Positions 54,207 to 63,971 of a stretch of 64,000 bases of DNA are shown here, piece after piece. A program made the position numbers and the translations under genes. Location: contig SIAK01000004.1 in the NCBI GenBank assembly GCA_009691805.1, positions 1 through 64,000 on the forward strand. Direction: 5' to 3'. Each line of letters starts with the position of its first letter. Within the stretch, counting starts at the first letter, position 1. This stretch comes from Phycisphaerales bacterium (GTDB taxonomy: Bacteria; Planctomycetota; Phycisphaerae; Phycisphaerales; SM1A02). The notes below the pieces were generated by a model that made no database searches, had not been told where the DNA came from, and saw only the letters and a list, made by a program, of their open reading frames with translations.

Positions 54207-55148
54207 ATGATTTCGCTCTTGATCGCCGCGAGCACCCTCGCGACCCCGTCCGTCATGTTCGCTGTTCCACAGCAGAGCAGTTCGCAACTTTCCGCACCTC
54301 TCGCCAATCTCCAGATGGAGTACAACGCGCTCGGCTCCGTGACCGACACGGCGGGTCGTGGCACACGCGACGCGAACAAGCGCGTCGAGCTCATGAAGAG
54401 TTTCATGGCGACCAATGGTCTCGCGGATGAATTCGCGAAGACGACCTTCACCGCTCCCAAGAATCCTGGCTTGACGTTTATGCAGGCGTACCAAGTTGCG
54501 CTTCGACAAGCACAACTCGCAGGCACTTCGGTCAGCAGCGGATCTGACATCTCGACGCTCGCTCGCGAAGTCGGCGCGCAATCCACCCTCGCACAGGATT
54601 CCTTCACGAAGTACCAAGCTGCGCTCGCGTCCGCTGGTCAGGGCATCGGATTCTTGCAGAGCAAGGGTCAACTTGATGCGTACTACAAGTGGGCTGCGAC
54701 AAGCCAAGCAGACAAGCGCAACGCGCGTCTGGCACAAGAGGCTGCGCTGCGCGCGAAGACCGACGCTGCTGCGCAAGCACTCGAAGATGCGAATGTTGCC
54801 GCTGCACGCCGACTTCAACTCGCGTGGGATGAGCATCCGATCATCACTGATGGCAACGATTACTCGTGGCAGCCAAGTCAGTTCAACCCTGCTAACGAGA
54901 ACAACGGTGGCGGAACCTCGAATAATTACTCGAGCGGCAATGGTCTGCCGAACTACTGGCAAGGCTCGTATGAAGGTGGCTACGCCGATCCTTACTACGA
55001 CGTCAACGGATTCCCCAACGGCGTCGATCCCAACCGCAACGCGAATCACCGTTCGAGCGGCGGTGGTCGCGGTAGTGCAGGACCCATCGCGCCTCCGAGC
55101 GCACCTGCAGCGGGTGGACAGGATCACGCCGGTCACGATCATCGATGA
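54207..55148 (+). CDS. Secreted hypothetical protein with Asn/Gly-rich C-terminus
   Basis: A 313-residue protein from the ATG at 54207, with GGAGG about 11 bases upstream; a GTG one codon earlier would give better spacing. The N-terminus MISLLIAASTLATPSVMFAV looks like a signal peptide. The middle is an Ala/Gln-rich helical region (about residues 60-205), and the last 100 residues are rich in Asn, Gly, Ser, Tyr and Pro, ending in a His-rich HAGHDHR. No family recognised. A strong terminator follows. Confidence 0.6.
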   Translation: MISLLIAASTLATPSVMFAVPQQSSSQLSAPLANLQMEYNALGSVTDTAGRGTRDANKRVELMKSFMATNGLADEFAKTTFTAPKNPGLTFMQAYQVALRQAQLAGTSVSSGSDISTLAREVGAQSTLAQDSFTKYQAALASAGQGIGFLQSKGQLDAYYKWAATSQADKRNARLAQEAALRAKTDAAAQALEDANVAAARRLQLAWDEHPIITDGNDYSWQPSQFNPANENNGGGTSNNYSSGNGLPNYWQGSYEGGYADPYYDVNGFPNGVDPNRNANHRSSGGGRGSAGPIAPPSAPAAGGQDHAGHDHR

Positions 55149-55180
55149 TCGCTGATTGATGCATCACGAGAAGTATCCGA

Positions 55181-55217
55181 GGCGGGACGCGTGCGAATCA
55201 CGAGTCCCGCCTTTTTC
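55181..55217 (+). terminator. Rho-independent terminator
   Basis: Stem GGCGGGAC / GTCCCGCC around a 15-base loop, followed by TTTTTC, about 33 bp after the secreted hypothetical gene. Confidence 0.9.
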
Positions 55218-55276
55218 TTTGTGCCTCGCACGTGCAAGGAATCCATTTGTCGATCAGACTGCGCGAGAACTCTTCC

Positions 55277-56023
55277 ATGGCAATTCCAGTTCCCAATGCA
55301 AAGATGCGCCTCTCGATCGTCCATGAAGACGCGCGCGTTCTCGTCTGCGACAAAGCACCTGGTGTGGTGAGTGAACCTGGCCGTGGGCATTCCAACGACA
55401 GCGTGCTGAACGCACTCTTCGCAACGCGCGCGAAACAACTCGCATCTCTTGGTGAAGCGCGCGATTACGGCATGCTCCATCGACTCGATCGCATGACGAG
55501 TGGTTGTCTCTGCTGCGCGCTTGATCACGAGGCGTATGACTTTCTTCGGGGTGAATGGGAAGCGCATCGCGTGCGCAAGAGTTATCTCGCGATTGTGCGC
55601 GCGTCGCACAAACTCGGTGGCGTTGGGCAACTTGGCGCGTGCGAACGTCCACTTGCGGAGAAGCGCGTGCAAGGGCGGCTCGTCAGCGTTGTCGATGCGC
55701 ACGGCAAATCAGCGTCCACGCGCTGGCGCGTGCTTGCCTGCGCCGAGCGCGCGATGTTGATTGAGTGCGAGCCTGTCACCGGTCGATTGCATCAATTGCG
55801 CGCGCACTTTGCGAGCCTTGGCGCACCGATCGAAGGCGATCCGATCTACTCGATGTACGACAAACTGCTTCCACTCTCGAAGGCGGAAGAACCACCGCTC
55901 GGATTGCATGCGTGGAAACTTTCCTTCGCGCACCCTGATGGTGTGATGGTGCACGCAGAGGCGCCGCCGAGCCGCAAGTTCATCGACATGCTCTCCGCGC
56001 ATGGATTGACCTTCGACGGTTGA
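55277..56023 (+). CDS. RluA-family rRNA/tRNA pseudouridine synthase
   Basis: Isomerises uridine to pseudouridine in rRNA or tRNA. From the ATG at 55277 it has 248 residues; a GTG at 55232 would extend it by 15 codons. The catalytic motif is MLHRLDRMTSGCLCCAL with the essential Asp of HRLD; family members usually read HRLDxDTSG, so Met replaces the second acidic position. The substrate part KSYLAIVRA and the late PVTGRLHQLRAHFASLG with GAPIEGDPIY are typical. There is no S4 domain at the N-terminus. The exact target (RluA, RluC or TruC type) is not decided here. Confidence 0.88.
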   Translation: MAIPVPNAKMRLSIVHEDARVLVCDKAPGVVSEPGRGHSNDSVLNALFATRAKQLASLGEARDYGMLHRLDRMTSGCLCCALDHEAYDFLRGEWEAHRVRKSYLAIVRASHKLGGVGQLGACERPLAEKRVQGRLVSVVDAHGKSASTRWRVLACAERAMLIECEPVTGRLHQLRAHFASLGAPIEGDPIYSMYDKLLPLSKAEEPPLGLHAWKLSFAHPDGVMVHAEAPPSRKFIDMLSAHGLTFDG

Positions 56024-56053
56024 CGCGCGACCTCCGATGCAACATGCCCAATG

Positions 56054-56085
56054 AAAAAGGGTCGCTCTCCTGTGAGAGCGACCCC
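56054..56085 (-). terminator. Rho-independent terminator of hppA
   Basis: Perfect 11-bp stem GGGTCGCTCTC / GAGAGCGACCC around CTGT, with five A on the left side, giving five T on the minus strand. It lies about 25 bp after the hppA stop. Confidence 0.93.
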
Positions 56086-56109
56086 GTGTCATTTGACTTC
56101 GATGTCGAA

Positions 56110-58668
56110 TCAATCCTTCGCGTCGGTCGGAATGCGCATGCCGTAGAAGCTGCGCCAGACGAAGAAGAGTGCGACAGCGGCGCAGCCCATGCCGATCCAC
56201 AACTTCGCAGGGCTATCTCCCATCGCGATCGCGATCTCGACGGCGAGGAGGCCGAAGAGCGTCGTGAACTTGATGACAGGATTGAGTGCGACTGAGCTGG
56301 TGTCCTTGAATGGATCGCCAACGGTGTCGCCCACGACGGTTGCCGCGTGGAGATCAGTGCCCTTCATGCGCATGTCCACTTCGACGATCTTCTTTGCATT
56401 GTCCCAAGCGCCGCCAGCGTTCGCCATGAAGAACGCTTGGTAGAGACCGAAGAATGCCATCGCGATGAGGTAGCCGATGAAGAAGAACGGATCAAAGAAC
56501 GGCAGTCCAAGCGCGAAGAAGAAGACGACCAAGAAGATGTTCGTCATGCCCTTCTGCGCATAAATCGTGCAGATCTTGACGACTTCCTTCGCATCGTCGA
56601 CGCTGGCTTCGACCTTGGTCAGATCGATGTTCTTCTTGATGTACACGACAGCGCTGTACGCGCCTGTGACAACCGCTTGCGTTGCTGCGCCGGTGAACCA
56701 GTAGATGACTGCGCCGCCGACGAGGAGACCAAGCAACACTTCAGGCTGCACGATGGAGAGCTTGCCGATGACGATGTTCGCTGACTCTGTGAGCTGCGCT
56801 TCCGTCGCCGCTGCGCCGCCTTCGGCGCCCGACTTGATGAGTGCAAGGATGATGCCGAAGACCATCGTGGTTGCACCGACAACTGCAGTACCGATGAGCA
56901 CTGGCTTTGCCGTCGCCTTGAAGGTATTGCCTGCGCCGTCGGCCTTCTCAAGCGTGTACTTCGCAGTCTCAAAGTCTGGCGTGAATCCGAAGTCCTTCTT
57001 CAACTCTGCGGCGATGTTGGGAAGTGCTTCGATACGCGACAGTTCGTAGACGGACTGTGCGTTGTCAGTCACGGGACCAAAGCTGTCGACAGCGATGGTC
57101 ACGGGACCCATGCCGAGGAAGCCGAATGCGATGAGACCGAACGCGAAGATTGGTGCCGCGAAGGCGTACGCCTTGGGCATCACCTGCGCGAGATCGCCAT
57201 CCTTCGAGCACCACCATCCGAGCGCCATGAGACTTGCGATGACGAGACCCTTCCAGAACGCGGAGAAGTTGCCTGCAACGAAACCGGAAAGGATGTTGAG
57301 GGAAGCGCCGCCCTGCTTGGATGCGTTGACGACTTCCTTCACGTGTGCACAGTTTGTCGAGGTGAAGATCTTGGTGAACTCAGGGATGAGTGCGCCTGCG
57401 ATCGTGCCGCAACTGATGATCATGCTGAGTGCGAACCAAAGGTTCGGAAGCGCGTTGCCCTTATAGGAGATGTCACCGAGCAAGACCTTGCTTGCGACAA
57501 AGGTGATGACGATCGAGAGCAATGACGTGATCCACACGAGGCTTGTAAGTGGAGCCTCTTCGTGGAAGGACTTCAACTTCGCGAAACGCGCCTTGGAAAT
57601 GGCTTCATTCACATAGTAGGAAACCAAGGATGCCACGATCATGAGCGCACGCATGGCGAAGAGCCACACGATGAGCTTGCCGCACATCTCGCCTGCTTCA
57701 CCAATGTTGCCAAGCGAGTACGCAAGGAACGCGATGAGTGCAACGCCTGTGACGCCGTAGGTTTCGAAACCGTCTGCGGTGGGTCCAACCGAATCGCCCG
57801 CGTTGTCGCCTGTGCAATCCGCAATGACGCCTGGGTTCTTCGGATCATCTTCAGGAAGCTTGAAGACGATCTTCATGAGATCCGCGCCGATGTCGGCAAT
57901 CTTCGTGAAGATACCGCCGCAGATGCGCAGTGCAGAAGCGCCGAGCGATTCACCGATCGCAAATCCGATGAAGGATGGACCGACAAGTTCCGAAGGCAGG
58001 AACATCAAGATGCAGATCATGAAGAACAGCTCGACGGAGACGAGCAACATGCCAATCGACATGCCCGACATGAGCGGAATGCCCAGCACGGGAAGCGTGT
58101 ATCCCTTGAGCGACGCGAACGCGGTGCGCGAGTTCGCTTGCGTGTTGATGCGGATGCCGAACCAACTGACGCCGTAACTACCGAGGATGCCGAGGATCGA
58201 GCTCAGCAAGATCACGGTGACGTCGCGCATGCTCTTGTGTTCGAGGAAGCCGAAGTAAAAGATGATCGCGGCGGCGATGAGAATCCAGAGCACAGCGAGG
58301 AACTTGCCCTGCTGCCACATGTAACTCTTGCATGTCTCCCAGATAATGTTCGAGACATTCAACATCGACTTGTGCGCGGGAAGTGCAACCACCTGCTTGT
58401 ATTGCACAAGCCCAAAGAGTGCGCCAAGGACAGAGATGACGAGGCCGCCATACAGGAGGAAACTTCCTGTCATGCCGTTTCCAAACGCGACATCACTCAC
58501 GTTTGGAATCTGAAGATCGGCTTCGCCTGCGAAAGCCGCAGTGGTCATCGCCAAGAATGGCGCGGCGTACATTAGGACGCGAGAGTTGCGGGAAAGGGAA
58601 TGCTGCATCTCCAAGTTTTCTTCCTTCATCAAGGCCGCCTGTAGAGCTGGCGGCGTGTGCTTCTGCAT
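56110..58668 (-). CDS. hppA: Membrane-bound proton/sodium-pumping pyrophosphatase
   Basis: Couples pyrophosphate hydrolysis to ion pumping across the membrane. The very large, 16-helix-type protein has the catalytic blocks DCTGDNAGDSVGPTADGFE and SFGPVTDNAQSVYELS, and the C-terminal AAYDNAKK-type segment GGAWDNAKKIVEVDM. The K+-dependence position reads GAGNTFKATAK, with Lys where K+-dependent enzymes have Ala, so a K+-independent form is inferred. A stretch of about 20 extra residues precedes this motif. The start is unsure: ATG codons at 58668, 58629 and 58608 all precede the first helix, and MQHSL at 58608 follows a GGAG that is too close. Confidence 0.93.
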   Translation of the reverse strand: MQKHTPPALQAALMKEENLEMQHSLSRNSRVLMYAAPFLAMTTAAFAGEADLQIPNVSDVAFGNGMTGSFLLYGGLVISVLGALFGLVQYKQVVALPAHKSMLNVSNIIWETCKSYMWQQGKFLAVLWILIAAAIIFYFGFLEHKSMRDVTVILLSSILGILGSYGVSWFGIRINTQANSRTAFASLKGYTLPVLGIPLMSGMSIGMLLVSVELFFMICILMFLPSELVGPSFIGFAIGESLGASALRICGGIFTKIADIGADLMKIVFKLPEDDPKNPGVIADCTGDNAGDSVGPTADGFETYGVTGVALIAFLAYSLGNIGEAGEMCGKLIVWLFAMRALMIVASLVSYYVNEAISKARFAKLKSFHEEAPLTSLVWITSLLSIVITFVASKVLLGDISYKGNALPNLWFALSMIISCGTIAGALIPEFTKIFTSTNCAHVKEVVNASKQGGASLNILSGFVAGNFSAFWKGLVIASLMALGWWCSKDGDLAQVMPKAYAFAAPIFAFGLIAFGFLGMGPVTIAVDSFGPVTDNAQSVYELSRIEALPNIAAELKKDFGFTPDFETAKYTLEKADGAGNTFKATAKPVLIGTAVVGATTMVFGIILALIKSGAEGGAAATEAQLTESANIVIGKLSIVQPEVLLGLLVGGAVIYWFTGAATQAVVTGAYSAVVYIKKNIDLTKVEASVDDAKEVVKICTIYAQKGMTNIFLVVFFFALGLPFFDPFFFIGYLIAMAFFGLYQAFFMANAGGAWDNAKKIVEVDMRMKGTDLHAATVVGDTVGDPFKDTSSVALNPVIKFTTLFGLLAVEIAIAMGDSPAKLWIGMGCAAVALFFVWRSFYGMRIPTDAKD

Positions 58669-58816
58669 GAAATGAACGACAGCGACACTCCTAGGTCATC
58701 CTCTAAGAATGCTGCTATCAACGGACGCATCGGCGTCAGAGCGGCGGAACTATACCGCAAGGGCTCAAAGGGTGTTATCGGCGAATCTATCGACGGCGAC
58801 GAACGAAGAGGCGCGG

Positions 58817-60334
58817 CTACGCGAGCAACCCGCCGATCGGGTTCCCCAACACATCCGTGAGTCGGTAGTCGCGACCCTGATGCCGATAGGTCAGCCGTTT
58901 GTGGTCCATGCCCAAGAGATGGAGCATCGTCGCGTGGAGATCGTGCACATCGACTGGATTCTCCACGATGTTGTAGGAGAAGTCATCGGTCTTGCCCCAA
59001 CTGACGCCGGGCTTAATGCCGCCACCCGCAGCCCACGCGCTGAAGCAACGCGGGTGATGATCGCGACCGTAGTTCGTGCGCGAGAGTTGACCTTGGCTGT
59101 AGACAGTGCGTCCAAACTCGCCGCTCCACAAGACGAGCGTGTCTTCGAGAAGGCCGAGTCGCTTGAGATCTTTGACAAGCGCCGCTTGCGGTTGATCAAC
59201 CGCCAATGCCTGTGCGCGAATCTCCCCGGGCAGATTGCCGTGCTGATCCCAGCCGCGCATGTAGAGCTGCGTGAATCGAACGCCGCGCTCTGCAAGTCGA
59301 CGCGCGAGCAAACAGTTCGCAGCGAAACTTCCTGCGCGATGGACTTCAGGACCGTACATCTCGAGCGTCTCTTTGCTTTCCGTGCTGAAGTCCGTCAGTT
59401 CCGGCACGCTCATCTGCATCCGATACGCCATCTCGTATTGCGCGATGCGCGTCTGCACTTCGGGATCAAGACTCGCTTCGAACTCACGCGCGTTCATCGC
59501 TTGCACGGTGTCGAGCATCGTGCGTCGATCCTTCCGCGAAACGCCAGCAGGGTCCGTGAGATACAGCACAGGATCTGTGCCCGAACGCAACTTGCATCCC
59601 TGATGTTCACTCGGCAAGAAACCGCTGCCCCAGAAGCGCGCGGAGAGTGCCTGCATGTTGCCGACACCCTGCGTGATCATCACGACAAAGCTCGGCAAAC
59701 TATCGTTCATGCTGCCCAAGCCGTAGCTCATCCAACTGCCAAAGCTCGGTCGACCTGGTTGCTCAGAACCCGTTTGGAAAAACGTGATGCCAGGCTCATG
59801 ATTGATCGCATCCGTGTGCAGGGATTTGATGACGCAGATTTCTTTCGCGATGCTGCCTGTATGCGGCAGCAGCTCGCTCAACCACAATCCATCCTCGTTG
59901 TTTTCGTAGCGATCGAAGCGAAACATCGACGGCGCGACGGGGAATCGCGCTTGACCACTCGTCATCGTGGTGATGCGTTGACCGTTGCGAATGGAATCGG
60001 GAAGGTCTTTGTCGAATTGATCGGCGAGGGTTGGCTTGTGATCGAAGAGATCAAGCTGGCTTGGCGCGCCTTCCATGTGCAGATAAATCACGCGCTTGGC
60101 TTTGGGCGCGAAATTCGTGAGCGGCGGAATGCGCGGATCAATCTGCGGCGCACACATCGGCGCGAACATGCCTTCGGCGGTTTCGGAACCAAGTAACGAA
60201 GTCAGTGCAGCTCCGCCAATGCCTGCGGCGATGCCATTCGACAACGCGCCGAAGAATCGTCGACGGGTGAGATTGAGGAGATATCCCTCAAGTGGATCGA
60301 ATGGACCTTCGCGATGAAGTGGATTGCTTGGCAT
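58817..60334 (-). CDS. DUF1501 protein (secreted, sulfatase-like)
   Basis: Planctomycete-type DUF1501 protein of 505 residues with a twin-arginine-like N-terminus: LTRRRFFGALSNGIAAGIGGAAL (in part), so export by Tat is likely. The body has the family core VIYLHMEGAPSQLDLFDHKP, then YGRDHHPRCFSAWAAGGG and GDTDE-type KTDDFSYNIVENPVDVHD, ending in DHKRLTYRHQGRDYRLTDV. These resemble the alkaline phosphatase/sulfatase fold. It starts 7 bp after the PSD1 gene, so both are one transcription unit, the classical planctomycete pair whose function is not established. Confidence 0.93.
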   Translation of the reverse strand: MPSNPLHREGPFDPLEGYLLNLTRRRFFGALSNGIAAGIGGAALTSLLGSETAEGMFAPMCAPQIDPRIPPLTNFAPKAKRVIYLHMEGAPSQLDLFDHKPTLADQFDKDLPDSIRNGQRITTMTSGQARFPVAPSMFRFDRYENNEDGLWLSELLPHTGSIAKEICVIKSLHTDAINHEPGITFFQTGSEQPGRPSFGSWMSYGLGSMNDSLPSFVVMITQGVGNMQALSARFWGSGFLPSEHQGCKLRSGTDPVLYLTDPAGVSRKDRRTMLDTVQAMNAREFEASLDPEVQTRIAQYEMAYRMQMSVPELTDFSTESKETLEMYGPEVHRAGSFAANCLLARRLAERGVRFTQLYMRGWDQHGNLPGEIRAQALAVDQPQAALVKDLKRLGLLEDTLVLWSGEFGRTVYSQGQLSRTNYGRDHHPRCFSAWAAGGGIKPGVSWGKTDDFSYNIVENPVDVHDLHATMLHLLGMDHKRLTYRHQGRDYRLTDVLGNPIGGLLA

Positions 60335-60341
60335 GCGAACT

Positions 60342-63300
60342 TCAGTCTTTGACGATCACGGCATCACTTGCGAGGACGGTGTTTGCAAGCATGGTCCATG
60401 CGGCGAGTTCCGCAAGTGGAATTCCAACAGGAAGCGGAGATGCTCCCACAGCGAGGAGCGCTTTCGCATCCTCAGGCGCACTTCCATACCGCGCGCGGAA
60501 GGTCGCGAGCGCATCGCGCAGCACCGCACTCACATGAGCGTCAGGCGCGCCACCTGTCATCGTGCGAACGAGTACGCGAATGCGAGAGTCATCATCGAGT
60601 GCTGGTTGTGCGAGGCTCAGTGCTGCAGCGGCGCGTGCGGCTTCGACAAATTGCGGGTCATTCCAAAGAACGAGCGCTTGCAACGGCGTGTTCGTCGTTA
60701 TGCGGCGAGTCGTGCAGAATTCTCGCGTGGGTGCATCGAGCGTGAGCATCGTGGGCGGTGGAACGGCGCGTTTCCAATACGTGTACAGGCTGCGTCGATA
60801 GAGTGCTTCTCCTTCGTCTTGCATGTAGGTGCGCGTGTTGGATTGCAGCATCGCGACTTCCTCCCAGAGCCCGCTGGGTTGATACGGCTTCACGCTCGGA
60901 CCGCCGGCGCGTTCTTCGAGCAAGCCTGCAACGAACAGCGCTTGATCGCGAATCTGTTCCGCACCCAAACGCGCGCGAGGGAACCATCCGAGCAAGCGGT
61001 TGTCAGGATCGATCGCAGCAACTTCAGTGCGCAACTTTGAAGACTGCCGATAGGTCGCACTCAAGACAATCTTGCGCACAATGTGATCGACATTCCAACC
61101 ATGCTCTCGGAAATCGACCGCGAGCCAATCGAGTAACTCTGGATGCGTCGGCCATTCGCCTTGATAGCCGAAGTCTTCGACAGTGCGCACGATCCCTTGA
61201 CCAAAGAACTGCGCCCACAGCCGATTGACCGTCACGCGCGCGGTGAGCGGATTCTGATCGGACATCAACCATTGCGCGAGTCCGAGTCGATCGGGTGGCG
61301 CGCCTTCTGCGAGCACTCCTAGTGACTTAGGCACAGCACGCTGCACACGGCGGGTCGGATCTGGTTGGTTGTACAGACCGCGCGTGAGGACGAAGGTGTC
61401 GCGCGGCTTCATGCGTTCTTGCATGACCATGGTGCGCGGACTGTTCGCAACGAGTCCCGCGCGATCGGTTTCGAACGCTTTGAGTTCCGTGGTCAACGCC
61501 TGGTATCGCGGCGAATGTGAACTTCTCCACGCGATGTCGGCTGCGGCGAGGGCGGCTGCGCTCGCGCGATTTTCGGGAAGTGCAAACGCCAGCGTGGCGG
61601 GCGCGAGCGACGCGGCGCGTGGAACTTCGCGGTGATAGAAACCACCTGCGCCGCCGGTGTTCACGACCTTGCAGACGAGCGCGTTGGCGCCCTTGCGCAG
61701 TGGTAATCGCACGCGGTCGCTTTCAGGAGCAACGCTGCGCTCTACTTCGTTGCGATGCACTTCGGTGCCGTTGAGCGTGACGACAATGCCATCATCGCTC
61801 GACAGCAGCAACTCAATCTCACATTCGGTCGGCGCAAAAATCTCGCGCGCGACATACTCAGCGCCAACTCCCTGCGCGAGGGAGACTGACGAAGCTTCAT
61901 TGACGCCTGGCGCGAATCGGTACTCGAAATTCTTGTCGATGCCGAACTTCTCGCGCAGTGCAAGCGTGCCCCCCTCTTCTGGCCCGAAGCGCGTTGCGTA
62001 GAGTTCCTTGCTTGAGGTGTTGGGGAAAGGACCCACGATGTACCAGCGACTCGTTGCGACAGGAAAGGACTTCGCGAACGGTTCGGAGAACTTCGCAAAC
62101 GTCAAGCGAGGGCGAGCGAAAATGTGCTGCGCGTAGGGCGATTGATAGACAAGTCGCACGGTGATGTTCGTGCCGCCTTCGAAGCCAAACGGTTCTTGCG
62201 CGAGAAAGAGTGCCGCGCGAGGGGATGGTGGAAGTTCGTGCGCGTTCACCGCCCACACGCGACCATCATCGCGTCGCAGTGCATTGATCGCGTTGAAATC
62301 GTGGTTCTGTTGTTCGACATCCGCCCACGCCCACGACAATGGAACGCGGCGCGTCTCCCCCGTCTTCACGGAGGTTGCTTCCACTTCAATCGCATCGAGA
62401 ACTGCGTTTCCGTTGGGCGAACGACCAACGCGCGCGTTCGGATTCGCGGGATCAAGCAACGCTTCGAGCAGGATGCCGTCGATGTCGACATCTTCCGTGT
62501 GCAGGACGATGGTTTGCTCATCGACGCTGGGATTGCTACCAGACACAACAATCGATCCGTCAGCTTGCGCGGACATCACGGCGCCCTGCGCGGAAGTGGC
62601 ACTCACAATGGATGGTGTGACCCATGCGAGATTTTCACTCGAACGAAATCCTGCTTCAAATGCGACGCGCGCCGCGTTCTCCGCGTCATCCGGTGCGTCG
62701 CGGGAGTTGCGCAACTCCTTGATTTTTCCGTCGAGCGCTGCAACTTGCACCGCGTGCATGGGCGATGGAACTTCGAGCGCGGGTTCAAGCGCGCGCTTGG
62801 CATCGGGTACTTGCGAGTACACGCCGGGTTCTTCGATGGAATTGAAGAACGCGAACAGCGAGTAAAAATCTTCCGTGCTCACAGGATCAAACTTGTGATC
62901 ATGGCAACGCGCGCAACCGACCGTGAGTCCCAAGAACACCGCGCCCGTGGTGTTCGTGCGATCTGCGGCGTACTCCACGAGATACTCCTCGTTGATCGCG
63001 CCACCTTCATCGCTCGTGACGTGGCAGCGATTGAATCCGCTTGCGACCTTCTGATCGATCGTCGCATCCGGCATCAAATCGCCCGCGAGTTGTTCGATCA
63101 CGAACTGATCAAACGGCATGTTGGCGCGATACGCATCGATGACCCAATCGCGGTACGGCCAGATGGATCGCCCCGCGTCCATATGAATGCCCGCGGTATC
63201 CGCGTAGCGCGCCGCATCAAGCCACGGCACTGCCATCCGCTCGGCGTACCGCGTGCGATACGGTTCAGTCGTCAACAGCCGATCGACGAGTTGTTCGAAC

Positions 63301-63971
63301 GCATCGCTGCGCGTGTTCGCGAGAAATGCATCGAGCTCTTCAATCGTGGGCGGCAATCCTGTCAGATCAAGGAAGACGCGTCTCGCGAGCGTCTCGGGCG
63401 TCGCTGCATCAGAAGGTGCGATCCCTCGCGCTTCAAGCGACGCGAGTATGAAGGCATCGACTTCATTGCGCGCAACTTCGTCGTGCGCCACCTGCGGAGG
63501 CGTTGATTTCACTGGCGCTGAAAACGACCAGTGCGATTCATACGCGCCGCCCGCGTCGATCCACGCCGACAAGATTTCGCGCTCCTGCGTGGAGAGTGCA
63601 TGTTTCCCGCTATCGCTCGGGGGCATCGACTTCGAAGGATCCGCGCTCGCCACGCGTTGCATGAGCAAACTCGCGCTCGCATCGAACGGCACGATCGCTT
63701 GTCCATGTTCACGTTGCGCTGTCGCTGCTTCGAAACTATCGAGGCGAAGCCCTGCTTGCTGTTTCGCGCGATCTGGTCCATGACAGAGGAAGCATCGATC
63801 AGAAAGAATCGGTCGCACATCGCGCCCGAATCGAACAGGCTCCGCGCGAGCGTTCGATCCGAGTGATGTTTTCAATGCTCCCTCAAGATTCGTCGGTTGC
63901 ATCGACGCAATAGCCGAGACGCCCGCGAGCGCCAGCACACCGACCAAGACTGCCCGTCGTGGTGGACTCAT
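60342..63971 (-). CDS. PSD1 / cytochrome c / DUF1549 / DUF1553 protein
   Basis: Large exported planctomycete protein of 1209 residues. The N-terminal signal-anchor (about residues 7-24) is followed by a planctomycete cytochrome c domain with heme motif CFLCH at residues 60-64. DUF1549 follows (about 165-380, with RRVFLDLTGLPPTIEELDAFL in part and WLDAARYADTAGIHMD). A long central region includes a beta-sandwich segment (LLLSSDDGIVVTLNGTEVHR), and the C-terminal DUF1553 has TARVTVNRLWAQFFGQGIVRT and LLDWLAVDFREHGW. Paired with the downstream DUF1501 gene. Confidence 0.95.
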   Translation of the reverse strand: MSPPRRAVLVGVLALAGVSAIASMQPTNLEGALKTSLGSNARAEPVRFGRDVRPILSDRCFLCHGPDRAKQQAGLRLDSFEAATAQREHGQAIVPFDASASLLMQRVASADPSKSMPPSDSGKHALSTQEREILSAWIDAGGAYESHWSFSAPVKSTPPQVAHDEVARNEVDAFILASLEARGIAPSDAATPETLARRVFLDLTGLPPTIEELDAFLANTRSDAFEQLVDRLLTTEPYRTRYAERMAVPWLDAARYADTAGIHMDAGRSIWPYRDWVIDAYRANMPFDQFVIEQLAGDLMPDATIDQKVASGFNRCHVTSDEGGAINEEYLVEYAADRTNTTGAVFLGLTVGCARCHDHKFDPVSTEDFYSLFAFFNSIEEPGVYSQVPDAKRALEPALEVPSPMHAVQVAALDGKIKELRNSRDAPDDAENAARVAFEAGFRSSENLAWVTPSIVSATSAQGAVMSAQADGSIVVSGSNPSVDEQTIVLHTEDVDIDGILLEALLDPANPNARVGRSPNGNAVLDAIEVEATSVKTGETRRVPLSWAWADVEQQNHDFNAINALRRDDGRVWAVNAHELPPSPRAALFLAQEPFGFEGGTNITVRLVYQSPYAQHIFARPRLTFAKFSEPFAKSFPVATSRWYIVGPFPNTSSKELYATRFGPEEGGTLALREKFGIDKNFEYRFAPGVNEASSVSLAQGVGAEYVAREIFAPTECEIELLLSSDDGIVVTLNGTEVHRNEVERSVAPESDRVRLPLRKGANALVCKVVNTGGAGGFYHREVPRAASLAPATLAFALPENRASAAALAAADIAWRSSHSPRYQALTTELKAFETDRAGLVANSPRTMVMQERMKPRDTFVLTRGLYNQPDPTRRVQRAVPKSLGVLAEGAPPDRLGLAQWLMSDQNPLTARVTVNRLWAQFFGQGIVRTVEDFGYQGEWPTHPELLDWLAVDFREHGWNVDHIVRKIVLSATYRQSSKLRTEVAAIDPDNRLLGWFPRARLGAEQIRDQALFVAGLLEERAGGPSVKPYQPSGLWEEVAMLQSNTRTYMQDEGEALYRRSLYTYWKRAVPPPTMLTLDAPTREFCTTRRITTNTPLQALVLWNDPQFVEAARAAAALSLAQPALDDDSRIRVLVRTMTGGAPDAHVSAVLRDALATFRARYGSAPEDAKALLAVGASPLPVGIPLAELAAWTMLANTVLASDAVIVKD

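Noticed and set aside
57562-58575. A 337-codon plus-strand frame opposite hppA
   Set aside because: Charged, motif-free translation of the complement of a recognised membrane pyrophosphatase.
58709-60196. A 495-codon plus-strand frame opposite the DUF1501 gene
   Set aside because: The DUF1501 product on the other strand has all family features; the plus-strand product has none.
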